A stretch of 64,000 bases of DNA from Trichobilharzia regenti. Lineage: Eukaryota > Platyhelminthes > Trematoda > Strigeidida > Schistosomatidae. The notes below the pieces were generated by a model. It saw only the letters and a list, made by a program, of their open reading frames with translations, had not been told where the DNA came from and ran no database searches. Location: contig OX235270.1 of assembly GCA_944472135.2 (NCBI GenBank), positions 121,845,842 through 121,909,841 of the forward strand, in the 5' to 3' direction. Made by a program: the position numbers and the translations under genes. Shown piece by piece: positions 35,976 to 48,265 of the stretch (position 1 is the first letter of the stretch; each line of letters begins with the position of its first letter).

Positions 35976-36400
35976 TTGACTGTTATTAATAATATTAAAT
36001 TAAGATTTGATCTATTTTTTCATAAAATACAAGTTAATTTACCTAAAAAATTTGGAATTCTTCATCATAATGTGAGTTCAGTGACGATGTCTGAGGATGC
36101 GGACTACTAAATCTGCTATGAACGACAGCATCGTCTGTCGAACTAGGTCCGGTTACTTGATTTAGTGCCGAGAATTAGAGCAACTAGCCAGGTGAATCAA
36201 GAACGGATCGCTTCCGATTCCCTCACACTGCGTGCTACGTTACAAAGCGCATATATGGGTGGATGACATCAAGTTCGCGATAATGATTGACGTCGATGCC
36301 AAGGTTTCGTCAGAACATGGGAGCTCATATAAATTTGGCAGACTCGCACCGTTAAAAGAAACACACGTGCTACAGTATAATAAATACCTGATAACGACAG
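35976..36400. other. No gene recognised
   Basis: AT-rich, then sequence that resembles the outer flank of the Penelope tail near 36361-36400 only weakly. Confidence 0.4.
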
Positions 36401-37868
36401 GGAGTAGAGTTTATTGCTGCTCATAATCATATCATGGTACTCAGATAACTTTCCACAGTGATTTCAAGGTATTTTATGGGGTCTATTGTTCTCTCTAACT
36501 GGGTCACTAGGGTGCTTTAACCTACAGAGTTTGTTCCTTGATTGAGTTTGGAGGTTTGAATGCCACCCCAGTACGCGCTGTATTAAGAATTCTACGTAGG
36601 TTTCCAGATGTCCCTTCCTTGTATGGTAAGACTGTGCACGCCTTAAGTTCTTTGTTGTTTGTATTGTCGTCAATAGTTCCACTACTCCTCTTGCTTTTCT
36701 TGTCAGCTTCTGTGGTCTTCTTCATGAATTTTGTTGGATTTTTACTTCGAATCAGCACTCCTCCTTCCATCTGTTTTGTTTCGTTGGTTAGGTTTTCTGA
36801 TCTACTACCTTGGTTTGTATTGCTCGGTTAATTAGACACTTAACTATGCCCGCCTTTACAGATAACGGATGAGATGAATGAAAGCCTAAGTGTCGGTTAG
36901 AGTGAGCTGGATTTTTACAAATTCTAGTGCTTAGTCTACCTTCTCCTATCCGTTTTTTGTTCTACAGTTTAACATAGCTGATTCTCCTTGTTGATTTTCT
37001 GATTTAAGTGTAAATTTAGTTCCCTGTACTGTTGAGTTTTACATGTGTAAATAAACTGGAGATGTGTTCTGTCTTTGCAACACCGTGAAAGTGTCATCCA
37101 GACATCTGCACCATATCTCTGGGGTGGAGTTGAATGCTTTAAGAGCATAACTGGATTCCTGAGATAATTTCCTCATCAGGTAACTTTGTGCTATGAGTGA
37201 GTTTGGAATCAGCAGTTAGTTGTTTTCCAACTGCTTCCAAAGCCATATTCATTGGTATATTAGTATAAAGACTGGTTATATGAAAACTAACCATTTTTGA
37301 TTATTTCCTATTCGAGTATCACTCAACTGTAACATTTCATCTGAATTAGTTAGTCTCGAGTTTGAAGGATCTCTGGTGATACATAATATTAATGCTGAGT
37401 ATATAGGTGACCACTAAGTAGGGGGTATTTCTGCAACCAACTTTTGATTTTATAGGATTATTAATCTTAATAATACTATATAGTTTAGTGTCATTGTTGG
37501 TTTCAGGCACTAGATTAAACCATTAAGACTCACTCCGTGATGGCTTCCTTCTGGGTACTAAATATACTGTAGACTTCTTAATCTTATTCTTTCTTGTATC
37601 TACAGGCTTCTTGCTCTCCTCATGTGGACCCGTTGTAATGTGATGAGGGCAGTTATGAATAGATCGGATTACATCAGGAAATCCATTGCACATGGTATCA
37701 CTGTGTACCTTAATCAAATAAGGTTACTCCATGATCGCACACATTGTTGTTCATGTTTATTTCTTCATCCTGTTGAGAGTAAATGCGTGCGTCGTATTTA
37801 GTAACAAACATGAGTCCACGCTTTCTGTTTGGCAGTCGATGGTGTCTGTAAATACAGTCCTAGTGGAC
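36401..37868 (-). pseudogene. Penelope-like RT fragment, segment A (minus)
   Basis: 1468 bp, the same length as its plus partner 40456-41923. The minus ORF 36770-36522 reads VLPYKEGTSGNLRRIL, GVAFKPPNSIKEQ: the Penelope-like segment between RT and the GIY-YIG nuclease. The RT core is readable in broken frames further upstream (see the plus copy). Reading stops at NHCGKL, just before where a GIY-YIG domain would start, so the nuclease is absent. Confidence 0.7.
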
Positions 37869-39820
37869 TACTATTAGCTAACGTTAGTAGCGACCAGTAA
37901 ACTTGTGGAGAGACATCTTCAAGACAAACGTATGAGATATCACTTCATGCGAAGTCGGTAACGTTTGCAAAACAATGAAGCTGAGTGGTTAGTACTTCAC
38001 AAGAAGGCGGTATTATGCATCGTGTGATAAAGACTTTATCTAATATTCTTACACCAACAAATCCATACGGTAAGACAATCTTCGAGCAGGTGTGTGTGTG
38101 TGTGTGCATCCTATGGTGATGTGTTTCGACAGGCATGTTGTAGGATGTGCTTGGCAGGCCACAGTGTTGGTGTAATAATTCCAACTGGGTCGAATGTCGA
38201 AGGTACACATGACGAAAGAGATTTCCTCGTTAGCTTCATGTTAGGATAACGTGTTTGAAAGTAAGTAGTAGTGTTAGTTAATAGATCCTATTTTGTACTT
38301 AGAATCCTCATTTTTCTCTTTAGATGGTAGAATATTGATGTTTGTTTCTATACGATTTCCCTCTGGTCAGTAGGCTGTTTAGTGAAATTAAATCCGCTTG
38401 TTTTCAGAGTCTGCTCCGACTGGAAACAAATTAGCCGACACTCGTCAAAATAAAATTCTTCCCTAGCTACTTGAATAACACCCTTATCGGACATATCAGT
38501 GTCATCTAGAGTGGTCCTTTGTAACGCAAACATGGTGCAACTTAATGAAGAGGTTGATCCATTGGAACGAACCTTCACCCTGTTATCTACTGTTTCCGTC
38601 TGCATGTTGCTTCTCTCTCCTCTAGCCACCACCATAAGAGTTTGATAGCACTTCGGTGATACAGAGGAACAACTCCTTAGTGAAAGATAGCTTCAATGTC
38701 TACGATGTTGTGAATTGGTCTGTGCGAAAATTTCATAAAGACGTCCACCAGATTATTCATCAGATCGGGACCAAGGTATAAATTGTTATTCAAAGATGTC
38801 CTTGTCCACTGTGAAGAGCAGTAGAATGCAATCCTTGATTTATTAGGCTTCTAATGAGGGAACACTGACTGAGTGGTGCGCCACATGCCAAACTTATCCG
38901 CTAACATAATCCTACCTGGTCATTTCAGCAAAGTCTCTTCCAACATATTGGGACGTAACATTGATATACTCTACCTAAAGCTGAATCCTGAGTGGAAGGT
39001 TTCTTTAACGAATCCAATCCAATCAATGTCACTTTTCTGTTATTAAGTAGCTTTTGTTGACGACACCATGGAAATGCTATCCGATAATGTTCATCTACTA
39101 ATTGTATGGATTCAGACATGATACTGAGTGCTTCACGCCGTTGGACATACACGGATACACTGATACTTGTCTTGTCAAACTCACTCTTATAGAACCGATG
39201 AGACGTGGTCTCTGTTTTTTCTGTAGGTGATGTAAACTTCACTATGCTAGTTCCTCCAAAGAGTTCTACTCTAGAGTTCATGTAACATCCAGCCTAAAGA
39301 AGATTTAATAGCACAAGGTCGAATAACTCCACCAAACGTTTTGTCAATTGTTTTATGCACTTCTGGCACGTTACAACCAACCTACATCTTAATCTCTTCA
39401 TGTTTAACGTTTGTCAGAACTGCACCATGCAAATGGTGCGCAACTGTTTGTAGCTGAGTTAGTCCTTAACTGTCCATGCCTTTGAAACTTACCTGAGAGG
39501 AGGAATGTTCTGGGGAAACCTGTAGTTGAACCTGTTCATAGAATCGAGTGGAATTTTCTCAGTCTTCCCTTCTAGACCTATTTCTGTAGCTAGATCCTCG
39601 CAAGGAGCGTTGCATCTCACCCACCTTCCAGGTTGGACAAATTTTTCTTTATGTCCATCTAACACAGGCACTACTGAGAACGCAATCTGACTCGTCACAT
39701 CGCTTCACTGATATAAGAATAGAACTTGGGAACTTTGGTAGAGTATAATTCCATCATGGAGTGGATTTATTTGATGAAAGCACACAGTGGTACAGTATTG
39801 TTATTCGCTGATGACGTTTT
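37869..39820 (-). pseudogene. BEL/Pao pol fragment, segments B+C (minus)
   Basis: Collinear BEL-type pol from the protease region through RT into RNase H. Readable: LATEIGLEGKTEKIPLDS (protease side), SIMSESIQLVDEHYRIAFPW before the RT, LSCTMFALQRTTLDD and FYFDECRLICFQS (RT), PYGFVGVRILDKVF and LHCFANVTDFA (start of RNase H). ORFs at 39698-39489, 39281-38925, 38635-38348 and 38208-37945 are pieces of this one ancestral frame. The C segment has the long (CA)n, as in 39836-40455. Confidence 0.75.
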
Positions 39821-39835
39821 GGAGTACAGTTTATT

Positions 39836-40455
39836 ATTAAGGGTGTTATTCAAGTAGCTAGGGAAGAATTTTATTTTGACGAGTGTCGGCTAATTTGTTT
39901 CCAGTCGGAGCAGACTCTGAAAACAAGCGGATTTAATTTCACTAAACAGCCTACTGACCAGAGGGAAATCGTATAGAAACAAACATCAATATTCTACCAT
40001 CTAAAGAGAAAAATGAGGATTCTAAGTACAAAATAGGATCTATTAACTAACACTACTACTTACTTTCAAACACGTTATCCTAACATGAAGCTAACGAGGA
40101 AATCTCTTTCGTCATGTGTACCTTCGACATTCGACCCAGTTGGAATTATTACACCAACACTGTGGCCTGCCAAGCACATCCTACAACATGCCTGTCGAAA
40201 CACATCACCATAGGATGCACACACACACACACACCTGCTCGAAGATTGTCTTACCGTATGGATTTGTTGGTGTAAGAATATTAGATAAAGTCTTTATCAC
40301 ACGATGCATAATACCGCCTTCTTGTGAAGTACTAACCACTCAGCTTCATTGTTTTGCAAACGTTACCGACTTCGCATGAAGTGATATCTCATACGTTTGT
40401 CTTGAAGATGTCTCTCCACAAGTTTACTGGTCGCTACTAACGTTAGCTAATAGTA
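39836..40455 (+). pseudogene. BEL/Pao RT-RNase H piece, C1
   Basis: Contains the end of the RT (VAREEFYFDECRLICFQS, FNFTKQPTDQ), the STFDPVGI block in a shifted frame, and LHCFANVTDFA. Cut at 40455 by Penelope sequence within VYWSLLTLANS. Confidence 0.75.
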
Positions 40456-41923
40456 GTCCACTAGGACTGTATTTACAGACACCATCGACTGCCAAACAGA
40501 AAGCGTGGACTCATGTTTGTTACTAAATACGACGCACGCATTTACTCTCAACAGGATGAAGAAATAAACATGAACAACAATGTGTGCGATCATGGAGTAA
40601 CCTTATTTGATTAAGGTACACAGTGATACCATGTGCAATGGATTTCCTGATGTAATCCGATCTATTCATAACTGCCCTCATCACATTACAACGGGTCCAC
40701 ATGAGGAGAGCAAGAAGCCTGTAGATACAAGAAAGAATAAGATTAAGAAGTCTACAGTATATTTAGTACCCAGAAGGAAGCCATCACGGAGTGAGTCTTA
40801 ATGGTTTAATCTAGTGCCTGAAACCAACAATGACACTAAACTATATGGTACTATCAAGATTCATAGTCCTATAAAATCAAAAGTTGGTTGCAGAAATACC
40901 CCCTACTTAGTGGTCACCTATATACTCAGCATTAATATTATGTATCACCAGAGATCCTTCAAACTCGAGACTAACTAATTCAGATGAAATGTTACAGTTG
41001 AGTGATACTCGAATAGGAAATAATCAAAAATGGTTAGTTTTCATATAACCAGTCTTTATACTAATATACCAATGAATATGGCTTTCGAAGCAGTTGGAAA
41101 ACAACTAACTGCTGATTCCAAACTCACTCATAGCACAAAGTTACCTGATGAGGAAATTATCTCAGGAATCCAGTTATGCTCTTAAAGCATTCAACTCCAC
41201 CCCAGAGATATGGTGCAGATGTCTGGATGACACTTTCACGGTGTTGCAAAGACAGAACACATCTCCAGTTTATTTACACATGCAAAACTCAACAGTACAG
41301 GGAACTAAATTTACACTTAAATCAGAAAATCAACAAGGAGAATCAGCTATGTTAAACTGTAGAACAAAAAACGGATAGGAGAAGGTAGACTAAGCACTAG
41401 AATTTGTAAAAATCCAGCTCACTCTAACCGACACTTAGGCTTTCATTCATCTCATCCGTTATCTGTAAAGGCGGGCATAGTTAAGTGTCTAATTAACCGA
41501 GCAATACAAATCAAGGTAGTGCATCAGAAAACCTAACCAACGAAACAAAACAGATGGAAGGAGGAGTGCTGATTCGAAGTAAAAATCCAACAAAATTCAT
41601 GAAGAAGACCACAGAAGCTGACAAGAAAAGCAAGAAGAGTAGTGGAACTATTGACGACAATACAAATAACAAAGAACTTTAGGCGTGCACAGTCTTACCA
41701 TACAAGAAAGGGACATCTGGAAACCTACATAGGATTCTTAATACAGCGTGTACTGGGGTGGCATTCAAACCTCCAAACTCAATCAAGGAACAAACTCTGT
41801 AGGTTAAAGGGCCCTAGTGACCCAGTTAGAGAGAACAATGGACCCCACAAAATACCTTGAAATCACTGTGGAAAGTTATCTGAGTACCATGATATGATTA
41901 TGAGCAGCAATAAACTGTACTCC
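40456..41923 (+). pseudogene. Penelope-like RT fragment, segment A (plus)
   Basis: Broken frames read SLYTNIPMNMAFEAV and LPDEEIISGIQ (about 41050-41170), CRCLDDTFTVLQ with the RT catalytic DD (41215-41253), then SAMLNCRTKNG, SNRHLGFHSSHPLSVKAGIV in another frame, and GVAFKPPNSIKEQ. These are the Penelope-like RT blocks in order. Reading ends at NHCGKL before any GIY-YIG nuclease. Known Penelope elements often sit in tandem or inverted partial copies, as this one does. Confidence 0.72.
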
Positions 41924-43905
41924 AAAACGTCATCAGCGAATAACAATACTGTACCACTGTGTGCTTTCATCAAATAAATCCACTCCATGATGGAATTATA
42001 CTCTACCAAAGTTCCCAAGTTCTATTCTTATATCAGTGAAGCGATGTGACGAGTCAGATTGCGTTCTCAGTAGTGCCTGTGTTAGATGGACATAAAGAAA
42101 AATTTGTCCAACCTGGAAGGTGGGTGAGATGCAACGCTCCTTGCGAGGATCTAGCTACAGAAATAGGTCTAGAAGGGAAGACTGAGAAAATTCCACTCGA
42201 TTCTATAGATAGGTTCAACTACAGGTTTAGACAGCACATTCCTCCTCTCAGGTAAGTTTCAAAGGCATGGACAGTTAAGGACTAACTCAGTTACAAACAG
42301 TTGTGCACCATTTGCATGGTGCAGTTCTGACAAACGTTAAACATGAAGAGATTAAGATGTAGGTTGGTTGTAACGTGCCAGAAGTGCATATAACAATTGA
42401 CAAAACGTTTGGTGGAGTTATTCGACCTTGTGCTATTAAATCTTCTTTAGGCTGGATGTTACATGAACTCTAGAGTAGAACTCTTTGGAGGAACTAGCAT
42501 AGTGAAGTTTACATCACCTACAGAAAAAACAGAGACCACGTCTCATCGGTTCTATAAGAGTGAGTTTGACAAGACAAGTATCAGTGTATCCGTGTATGTC
42601 CAACGGCGTGAAGCACTCAGTATCATGTCTGAATCCATACAATTAGTAGATGGACATTATCAGATAGCATTTCCATGGTGTCGTCAACAAAGGCTACTTA
42701 GTAACAGAAAAGTGGCATTGATTCGATTGGATTCGTTAAAGAAACCTTCCACTCAGGATTCAGCTTTAGGTAGAGTATATCAATGTAACGTACCAATATG
42801 TTGGAAGAGACTCTGCTGAAATGACCAGGTAGGATTATGTTAGCGGATAAGTTTGGCATGTGGCGCACCACTCAGTCAGTGTTCCCTCATTAGAAGCCTA
42901 ATAAATCAAGGATTGCATTCTACTGCTCTTCACAGTGGACAAGGACATCTTTGAATAACAATTTATACCTTGGTCCCGATCTGATGAATAATCTGGTGGA
43001 CGTCTTTATGAAATTTTCGCACAGACCAATTCACAACATCGTAGACATTGAAGCTATCTTTCACTAAGGAGTTGTTCCTCTGTATCACCGAAGTGCTATC
43101 AAACTCTTATGGTGGTGGCTAGAGGAGAGAGAAGCAACATGCAGACGGAAACAGTAGATAACAGGGTGAAGGTTCGTTCCAATGGATCAACCTCTTCATT
43201 AAGTTGCACCATGTTTGCGTTACAAAGGACCACTCTAGATGACACTGATATGTCCGATAAGGGTGTTATTCAAGTAGCTAGGGAAGAATTTTATTTTGAC
43301 GAGTGTCGGCTAATTTGTTTCCAGTCGGAGCAGACTCTGAAAACAAGCGGATTTAATTTCACTAAACAGCCTACTGACCAGAGGGAAATCGTATAGAAAC
43401 AAACATCAATATTCTACCATCTAAAGAGAAAAATGAGGATTCTAAGTACAAAATAGGATCTATTAACTAACACTACTACTTACTTTCAAACACGTTATCC
43501 TAACATGAAGCTAACGAGGAAATCTCTTTCGTCATGTGTACCTTCGACATTCGACCCAGTTGGAATTATTACACCAACACTGTGGCCTGCCAAGCACATC
43601 CTACAACATGCCTGTCGAAACACATCACCATAGGATGCACACACACCTGCTCGAAGATTGTCTTACCGTATGGATTTGTTGGTGTAAGAATATTAGATAA
43701 AGTCTTTATCACACGATGCATAATACCGCCTTCTTGTGAAGTACTAACCACTCAGCTTCATTGTTTTGCAAACGTTACCGACTTCGCATGAAGTGATATC
43801 TCATACGTTTGTCTTGAAGATGTCTCTCCACAAGTTTACTGGTCGCTACTATCGTCAGCTAATAGTAAGCGTAGAACTGCACCACTCAACATCCATTATG
43901 TAACC
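41924..43905 (+). pseudogene. BEL/Pao pol fragment, segments B+C2 (plus)
   Basis: The most continuous pol text in the window: LATEIGLEGKTEKIPLDS (42145-42205), DKTFGGVIRP and KSSLGWMLHEL, SIMSESIQLVDGHYQIAFPW, then YLGPDLMNNLVDVFMKF and NIVDIEAIFH, a WWWLEE block near 43110, LSCTMFALQRTTLDD and FYFDECRLICFQS. After C2, RTAPLNI at about 43875-43900 continues the BEL RNase H region, which the C1 copy lacks because of the Penelope junction. Frameshifts and stops (for example near 42790 and 43065) make it non-functional. No integrase seen. Confidence 0.76.
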
Positions 43906-45741
43906 AACTGCATATTAAAGATGTTTTTTGATGTGAATCAATAATTGAGTTTTTATAACTGGATGACTTTCGAAGCACAATTCAGTTCTCATAACTGTAT
44001 CATTGTTGAACAAGAAGCCTCATATTCTGAATGATTAAGACTGAGGAAATAGTAGACGCCCAGAAAGCTAAATGAAAACTTTGTCATACGTGAACTGCAG
44101 AGAGAAAAGGACACCGTCCTAGTGTTGTTTGTCGATGTGGAAGTCTGATTCTGATAAGCAATTTTTTATCGACGGTCTTATGAAAGCTGGTTCTACGCAA
44201 TTAATACTTGCACTTACGTGTTTCAACCTGCGAGCTCAAAGCACTTCAACTACATAATTTTCAGTTCTCTGGTAAATCAATCAATTCACATAAAAATTAG
44301 CAACTACATTATTTCTTCACTGAGTTGTTTGATTTGGAAGAAGGTTGGGTACCACCACCTACGGGTATCAAAAAGGCGAACAATTAATAGAAAGTCAATA
44401 CAACCGCTACGGTAAATCGAAACACTAACTGAGACTTAACACGTATATTAAGCACGCATTCATGATCTTTTATCAACTCCCAAAATGATGTTTGAAATTA
44501 CCTATCAGACACTGGTCACTTCTGCCCCATAAGTGTTAAAAAACACCACTACCACCCTAAACTATACGCACAATTTGGATGACTGGTAACTACGGTTCCT
44601 AACCTTACCTTGATTGCCTCTGGTGAACAATCTGACACGTTGTCAAAGTAACATCGTGATATTCAATGCGTCAGAGCGTGGTGCTTTGAATATGTCCAAC
44701 TCTACTATTTCTCCACCTGACCAATGGTCCATATTGTGTATTCACCACTTTTTCTTTTCTCATTCGCATAAATACACATCCCCTAAAACAATCAGCTGTG
44801 ATGACTTCTCCCTGAATGGGGTAGTCACCTTGTGTTGAAAATACCTCTGGATACATTGCGGTTTCCGATGCATGTCCACCTAACTGATAACACATGATAT
44901 AATGCACCGACGTTAATCCATATCTACTAATGAACTCTTAACCCAGCATCTATTAGACGCAAAACTTCCCAGTAACTTGTTCACATCTTAATGTACCTGT
45001 CTCCAACTCTATGTATTGAAAAGTTGTGATTTCATATAAATTATCACATGTATCAAATACTCAGCTTGACAAGTCATGTGGAGACTTAATATCTGAACGA
45101 AGTCTCATAATATTTCTTGTTTTAAAATATTAAATGAAAAGAGACTTCATAGCTTAGTGGGAGAAACTCCAGATGACTAGGCTAAGATTGCATCGATCAC
45201 TGAAGCTAAGCAAAATACAACAACAGTATGCATACGATCACTCATGCTTAAAACACAGATGTAAGGACAAACCAACGTGATAAGTCCAAGTTGTCACTTT
45301 TCGGAAAACCAGCAGAGAACCGAAATATTAAGACACTTCAGACAACAAAAATGTGTGGGAAATAATACAATAATCCAACAGACAGACAGTGGTGTTGATC
45401 GGAACATCGACATTAAGGGATGAACAGATACCTGATACTGTGGATTATCCCACGTCACTTGACAGAAGCTCCAAACTCTGACTCTTACCTAGCGTCTTAA
45501 AAATCACAGCCTACATCTCATCCTACAGCTCAGAAAAACAGTCTGAGATTTCTGTCACCTTCATATGTATGCTTACAAATATCAATGCGATAAGTAGACA
45601 AGTGTTCAGAAGACTATGTTTCGCTTTGGCAAATAGAAAAACCGACTTTGTAACAAAAGCAATCAAGCAAAATCAAAATGATACAAGAAGAAATATAATA
45701 TTTCGCAAAACATAACTCAAGTTGCTCAGTTCAGTTTGTAA
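43906..45741. other. No gene recognised
   Basis: AT-rich. ORFs of 65-78 codons have no recognisable domain. Possibly single-copy flank. Confidence 0.5.
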
Positions 45742-46030
45742 TCAAGGTGTTAAATTCATACATTCATACATTTCATTATCCATCAGCACCTCTAATTCTT
45801 CATTTAATAGGGTCGGCGAATAGTCGTACATAGACGATAGATCTGAATAATTGATTCCTTTCTGTTTTGATTCACTGACATGTCTAGTCATCGCCAACGA
45901 CTGTCCATCGATAACATTTCGTACGGATTTCGGTAAAGAATCGGAAATTCGTTCTAACTGGGACAATAAAGCTGTAGCATAATTAAGGGATTCTTCTAGT
46001 GGAATTTCCATTGATAATTCATTCACATGC
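45742..46030 (-). CDS. Candidate 3'-terminal exon of an unrecognised gene
   Basis: The minus-strand frame encodes about 96 residues ending at TAA (45744-45742). It is rich in Leu, Ser and Glu with a likely helical stretch (ESLNYATALLSQLERISDSL) and an acidic end. Immediately upstream on the minus strand is a long pyrimidine tract (46078-46035: CTGCTTTTCTGCTTTCTTC, then CTC repeats) ending CCAACTTAG at 46031, a good 3' splice site. No TE family was recognised in it. No upstream exon was identified within the window, and no poly(A) signal is obvious just downstream. It could be a chance ORF. Confidence 0.35.
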
Positions 46031-46109
46031 TAAGTTGGTGAGGACGAGGAGGAGGAGGAGAAGAAGAAAGCAGAAAAGCAGTTAAGTAGAAACTATTTCA
46101 GTTGCACGG

Positions 46110-46640
46110 TTAGGTAAATGCATCATACACTGAAGTCAATCGATGACATTGTGAAATTACATAGACTGAGATGGTTAGGGCACATGTTGCGCACACCACG
46201 CCATCGCCTACCTCAAGCAGCAATGCTAGCTAGCACAAGATTAGGTTGGAAAAGAACTAGGAGTGGTAAAACTAATACTCGGCATCAATCCATGAAATCG
46301 TTGAGTTGGCTTGAGCCACTCTCTGGTTACAGTCCTCAGGAGGCTAAGAACTGATGGTTGGAGACTATCGGTGACACACCTCAAAACCGTTCTAAACGGC
46401 AAAAATGTATTCTCCCTTCATAATGAAATCCTCATGTCTTTCCATATTACCATCCTTTCTCCCACATATTTCTGCTGATTATAGTTCTTTTGAATTGCTT
46501 TTTCTCTACCTCTGTGTGCTACATAGAGTGTGCCAACTTCAAGTGCTACACTTTGTACCAAGTTCTACATTGAAACTTAGTCATCCGACACGGAATGAGA
46601 AAATCGCAGATACAATACAGCACAGTACACTGATACTCGT
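46110..46640 (+). pseudogene. 3' end of second RTE family
   Basis: IVKLHRLRWLGHMLRTPRHRLP (46145-46215) and the following W.RTRSG...TRHQSMKSL text match the C-terminus of the RTE on minus at about 50890-50600. The 3' UTR follows, with CTCTGTGTGCTA and CACTTTGTACCAAGTTC. Confidence 0.75.
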
Positions 46641-48131
46641 GTTTATTATTTTATACGGCAGAATATTATACTACACTCGATATATAAATGTGGTAAACAT
46701 TGATGAATGAGAAAAAATTGGAATACATTAACAAATGATATTACAACTGTATTATATAAAACTAACAGTAGACCAATCGACTTACAAGGTTATACGTCGC
46801 ATTCTCTACGTCAGACTAGATTACGAGACAATATAATTGATAACGTCTTAAACAAGCAGAATTAACTGTTGCTCAGAGCCTATATTGCTTGACAAGTGCG
46901 GTCTTAACAATTGAGTTAGTCCTGTTGGTCACTTTGTAGACTTGTATCTATGTGGAAGGCTGGAGGGTGAATCACACTATAAGGTCACTGACTGACTATT
47001 ACGGCACTAGGAAGGTTTATATGTGTAAGCAAACTTCAGTCAGCTGAAACTTTGCAAACTAATTTGACACAAACAGGTCTAATTCAGCAACGTCCACATA
47101 GCATACACAATAGAACTATATATCTCTGAAGCGAACCATGCAATCGCATTGTCCATTTAGTCTCAATCGATCCTCTTGTACTCTAGCAGCTGCTTGGTCA
47201 ACAGTTTGTAACGTAGGATAACCCTACGTCTTCAGAAATTTCTTTCATATAATCGTGATATCCACAGCTGTATCTACCTATGTATCTATCGACAGTTGGA
47301 GTGATCACATGCTCTAGAATCTGCCAGGTTCATCTTCAGATTTAGTGGGGATCATAAACAACGTCCCCAACAGGTTGACGTAGGTAAACTGGAAGCACCT
47401 GCTTCCGCTACCGTGTATGAAACCTAACCACAGTCAAGACTACCCATTATTAACTTCTCAGATAGTATAGACGAACACTGGGTGCACTCACAAGACGCCA
47501 TGGAAATGGTGAGTTGAGCCTCTTGCGCCTTAGAAGAATCCCTCGCTACAAACCACTAGGTTTCCCTAATTCGCCTGCAAATCTGTGAGACTCTAGTCGC
47601 GGAACTAACTGGATTACTCAGGAAAGCATGAGGAAGTGATGAGAATGTTTCATCAGTGTGAAGTGAGGCTTTTATCACGCCTACCTTTAAAACGAGACAA
47701 TCATTGAAGTATTAGTCTCTTGACACATAATGCTTCCGTTATCAGTCTCTCCCTCCACCCTGTTACCTTACATTTCGAGACTCCATCTTCCCTAATCTCA
47801 TTGTATGCTTGTGTGTAATTGAATGCAGTCCCAAAGCTGAGCTATTTTCTAGATTTCTTACTTTGTTAGGGTCAACTGATCTACATTTTGCAAGGTTTTC
47901 TGCTCCGCTAGTCCAACTGACCCCATTCTACTACCTACTTTGACAGTCAAACCTGAAATCAACCACGATTTGAATGCTCATGAAACATAACGCTGGGATG
48001 GCTTGCCGATGTCGCCTCTCATTTACTCTATTCATATTTACCTTATATTGTTTTATTATTTCTTTTATGGCACATATTCCCTTGCTCGTATTGTATTGTA
48101 TTTGAATAAGTAAATAAAGTATACTTAGGGA
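46641..48131. other. No gene recognised
   Basis: Includes a stretch ending ATTTGAATAAGTAAATAAAG near 48100-48120 that resembles a retroelement 3' end, but no coding homology was read. Confidence 0.4.
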
Positions 48132-48265
48132 TTGACTTGTTATCAGGAAACCATCTCGCCGATTTACAGTATCAACATGATACAGATCCTCAACATGAAG
48201 ACAATGACAAAGAACAATCTCTTCTGAACACTTTGAGCAGAAATCCTGGTTTGTTTGCCATGCGA
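48132..48265 (+). pseudogene. RTE reverse transcriptase fragment
   Basis: Reads DLLSGNHLADLQY and SLLNTLSRNPGLFAMRF, matching DLLPGNNLVDLEYADD and SLLNTLSCNLRMFGMRF on the minus RTE. The DD box is replaced. It joins head-on to the next feature, which is on the other strand. Confidence 0.65.

Larger units (their letters stand above)
36401..39835 (-). repeat. Left (minus) arm of composite BEL/Penelope repeat
   Basis: From the centre outward: segment B (39820-38489), C (38488-37869), A (37868-36401), plus 15 bp of A's tail at 39821-39835. Each segment has a near-identical plus-strand partner at 39836-43867, but in the order C-A-B-C, so the arms are permuted relative to each other. Confidence 0.85.
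39836..43867 (+). repeat. Right (plus) arm of composite repeat, order C-A-B-C
   Basis: C1 39836-40455, A 40456-41923, B 41924-43257, C2 43258-43867. C1 and C2 are direct repeats identical except for a 10-bp difference in a (CA)n tract and a few bases at the right edge. Confidence 0.85.

Noticed and set aside
36538..36831. Plus-strand ORF of 97 codons with hydrophobic stretches
   Set aside because: Antisense of the Penelope linker region on minus; the minus reading matches its partner copy and a known family.
36401..43867. Simple palindrome or host gene duplication
   Set aside because: The arms are permuted (B-C-A versus C-A-B-C) and every readable segment is BEL pol or Penelope.
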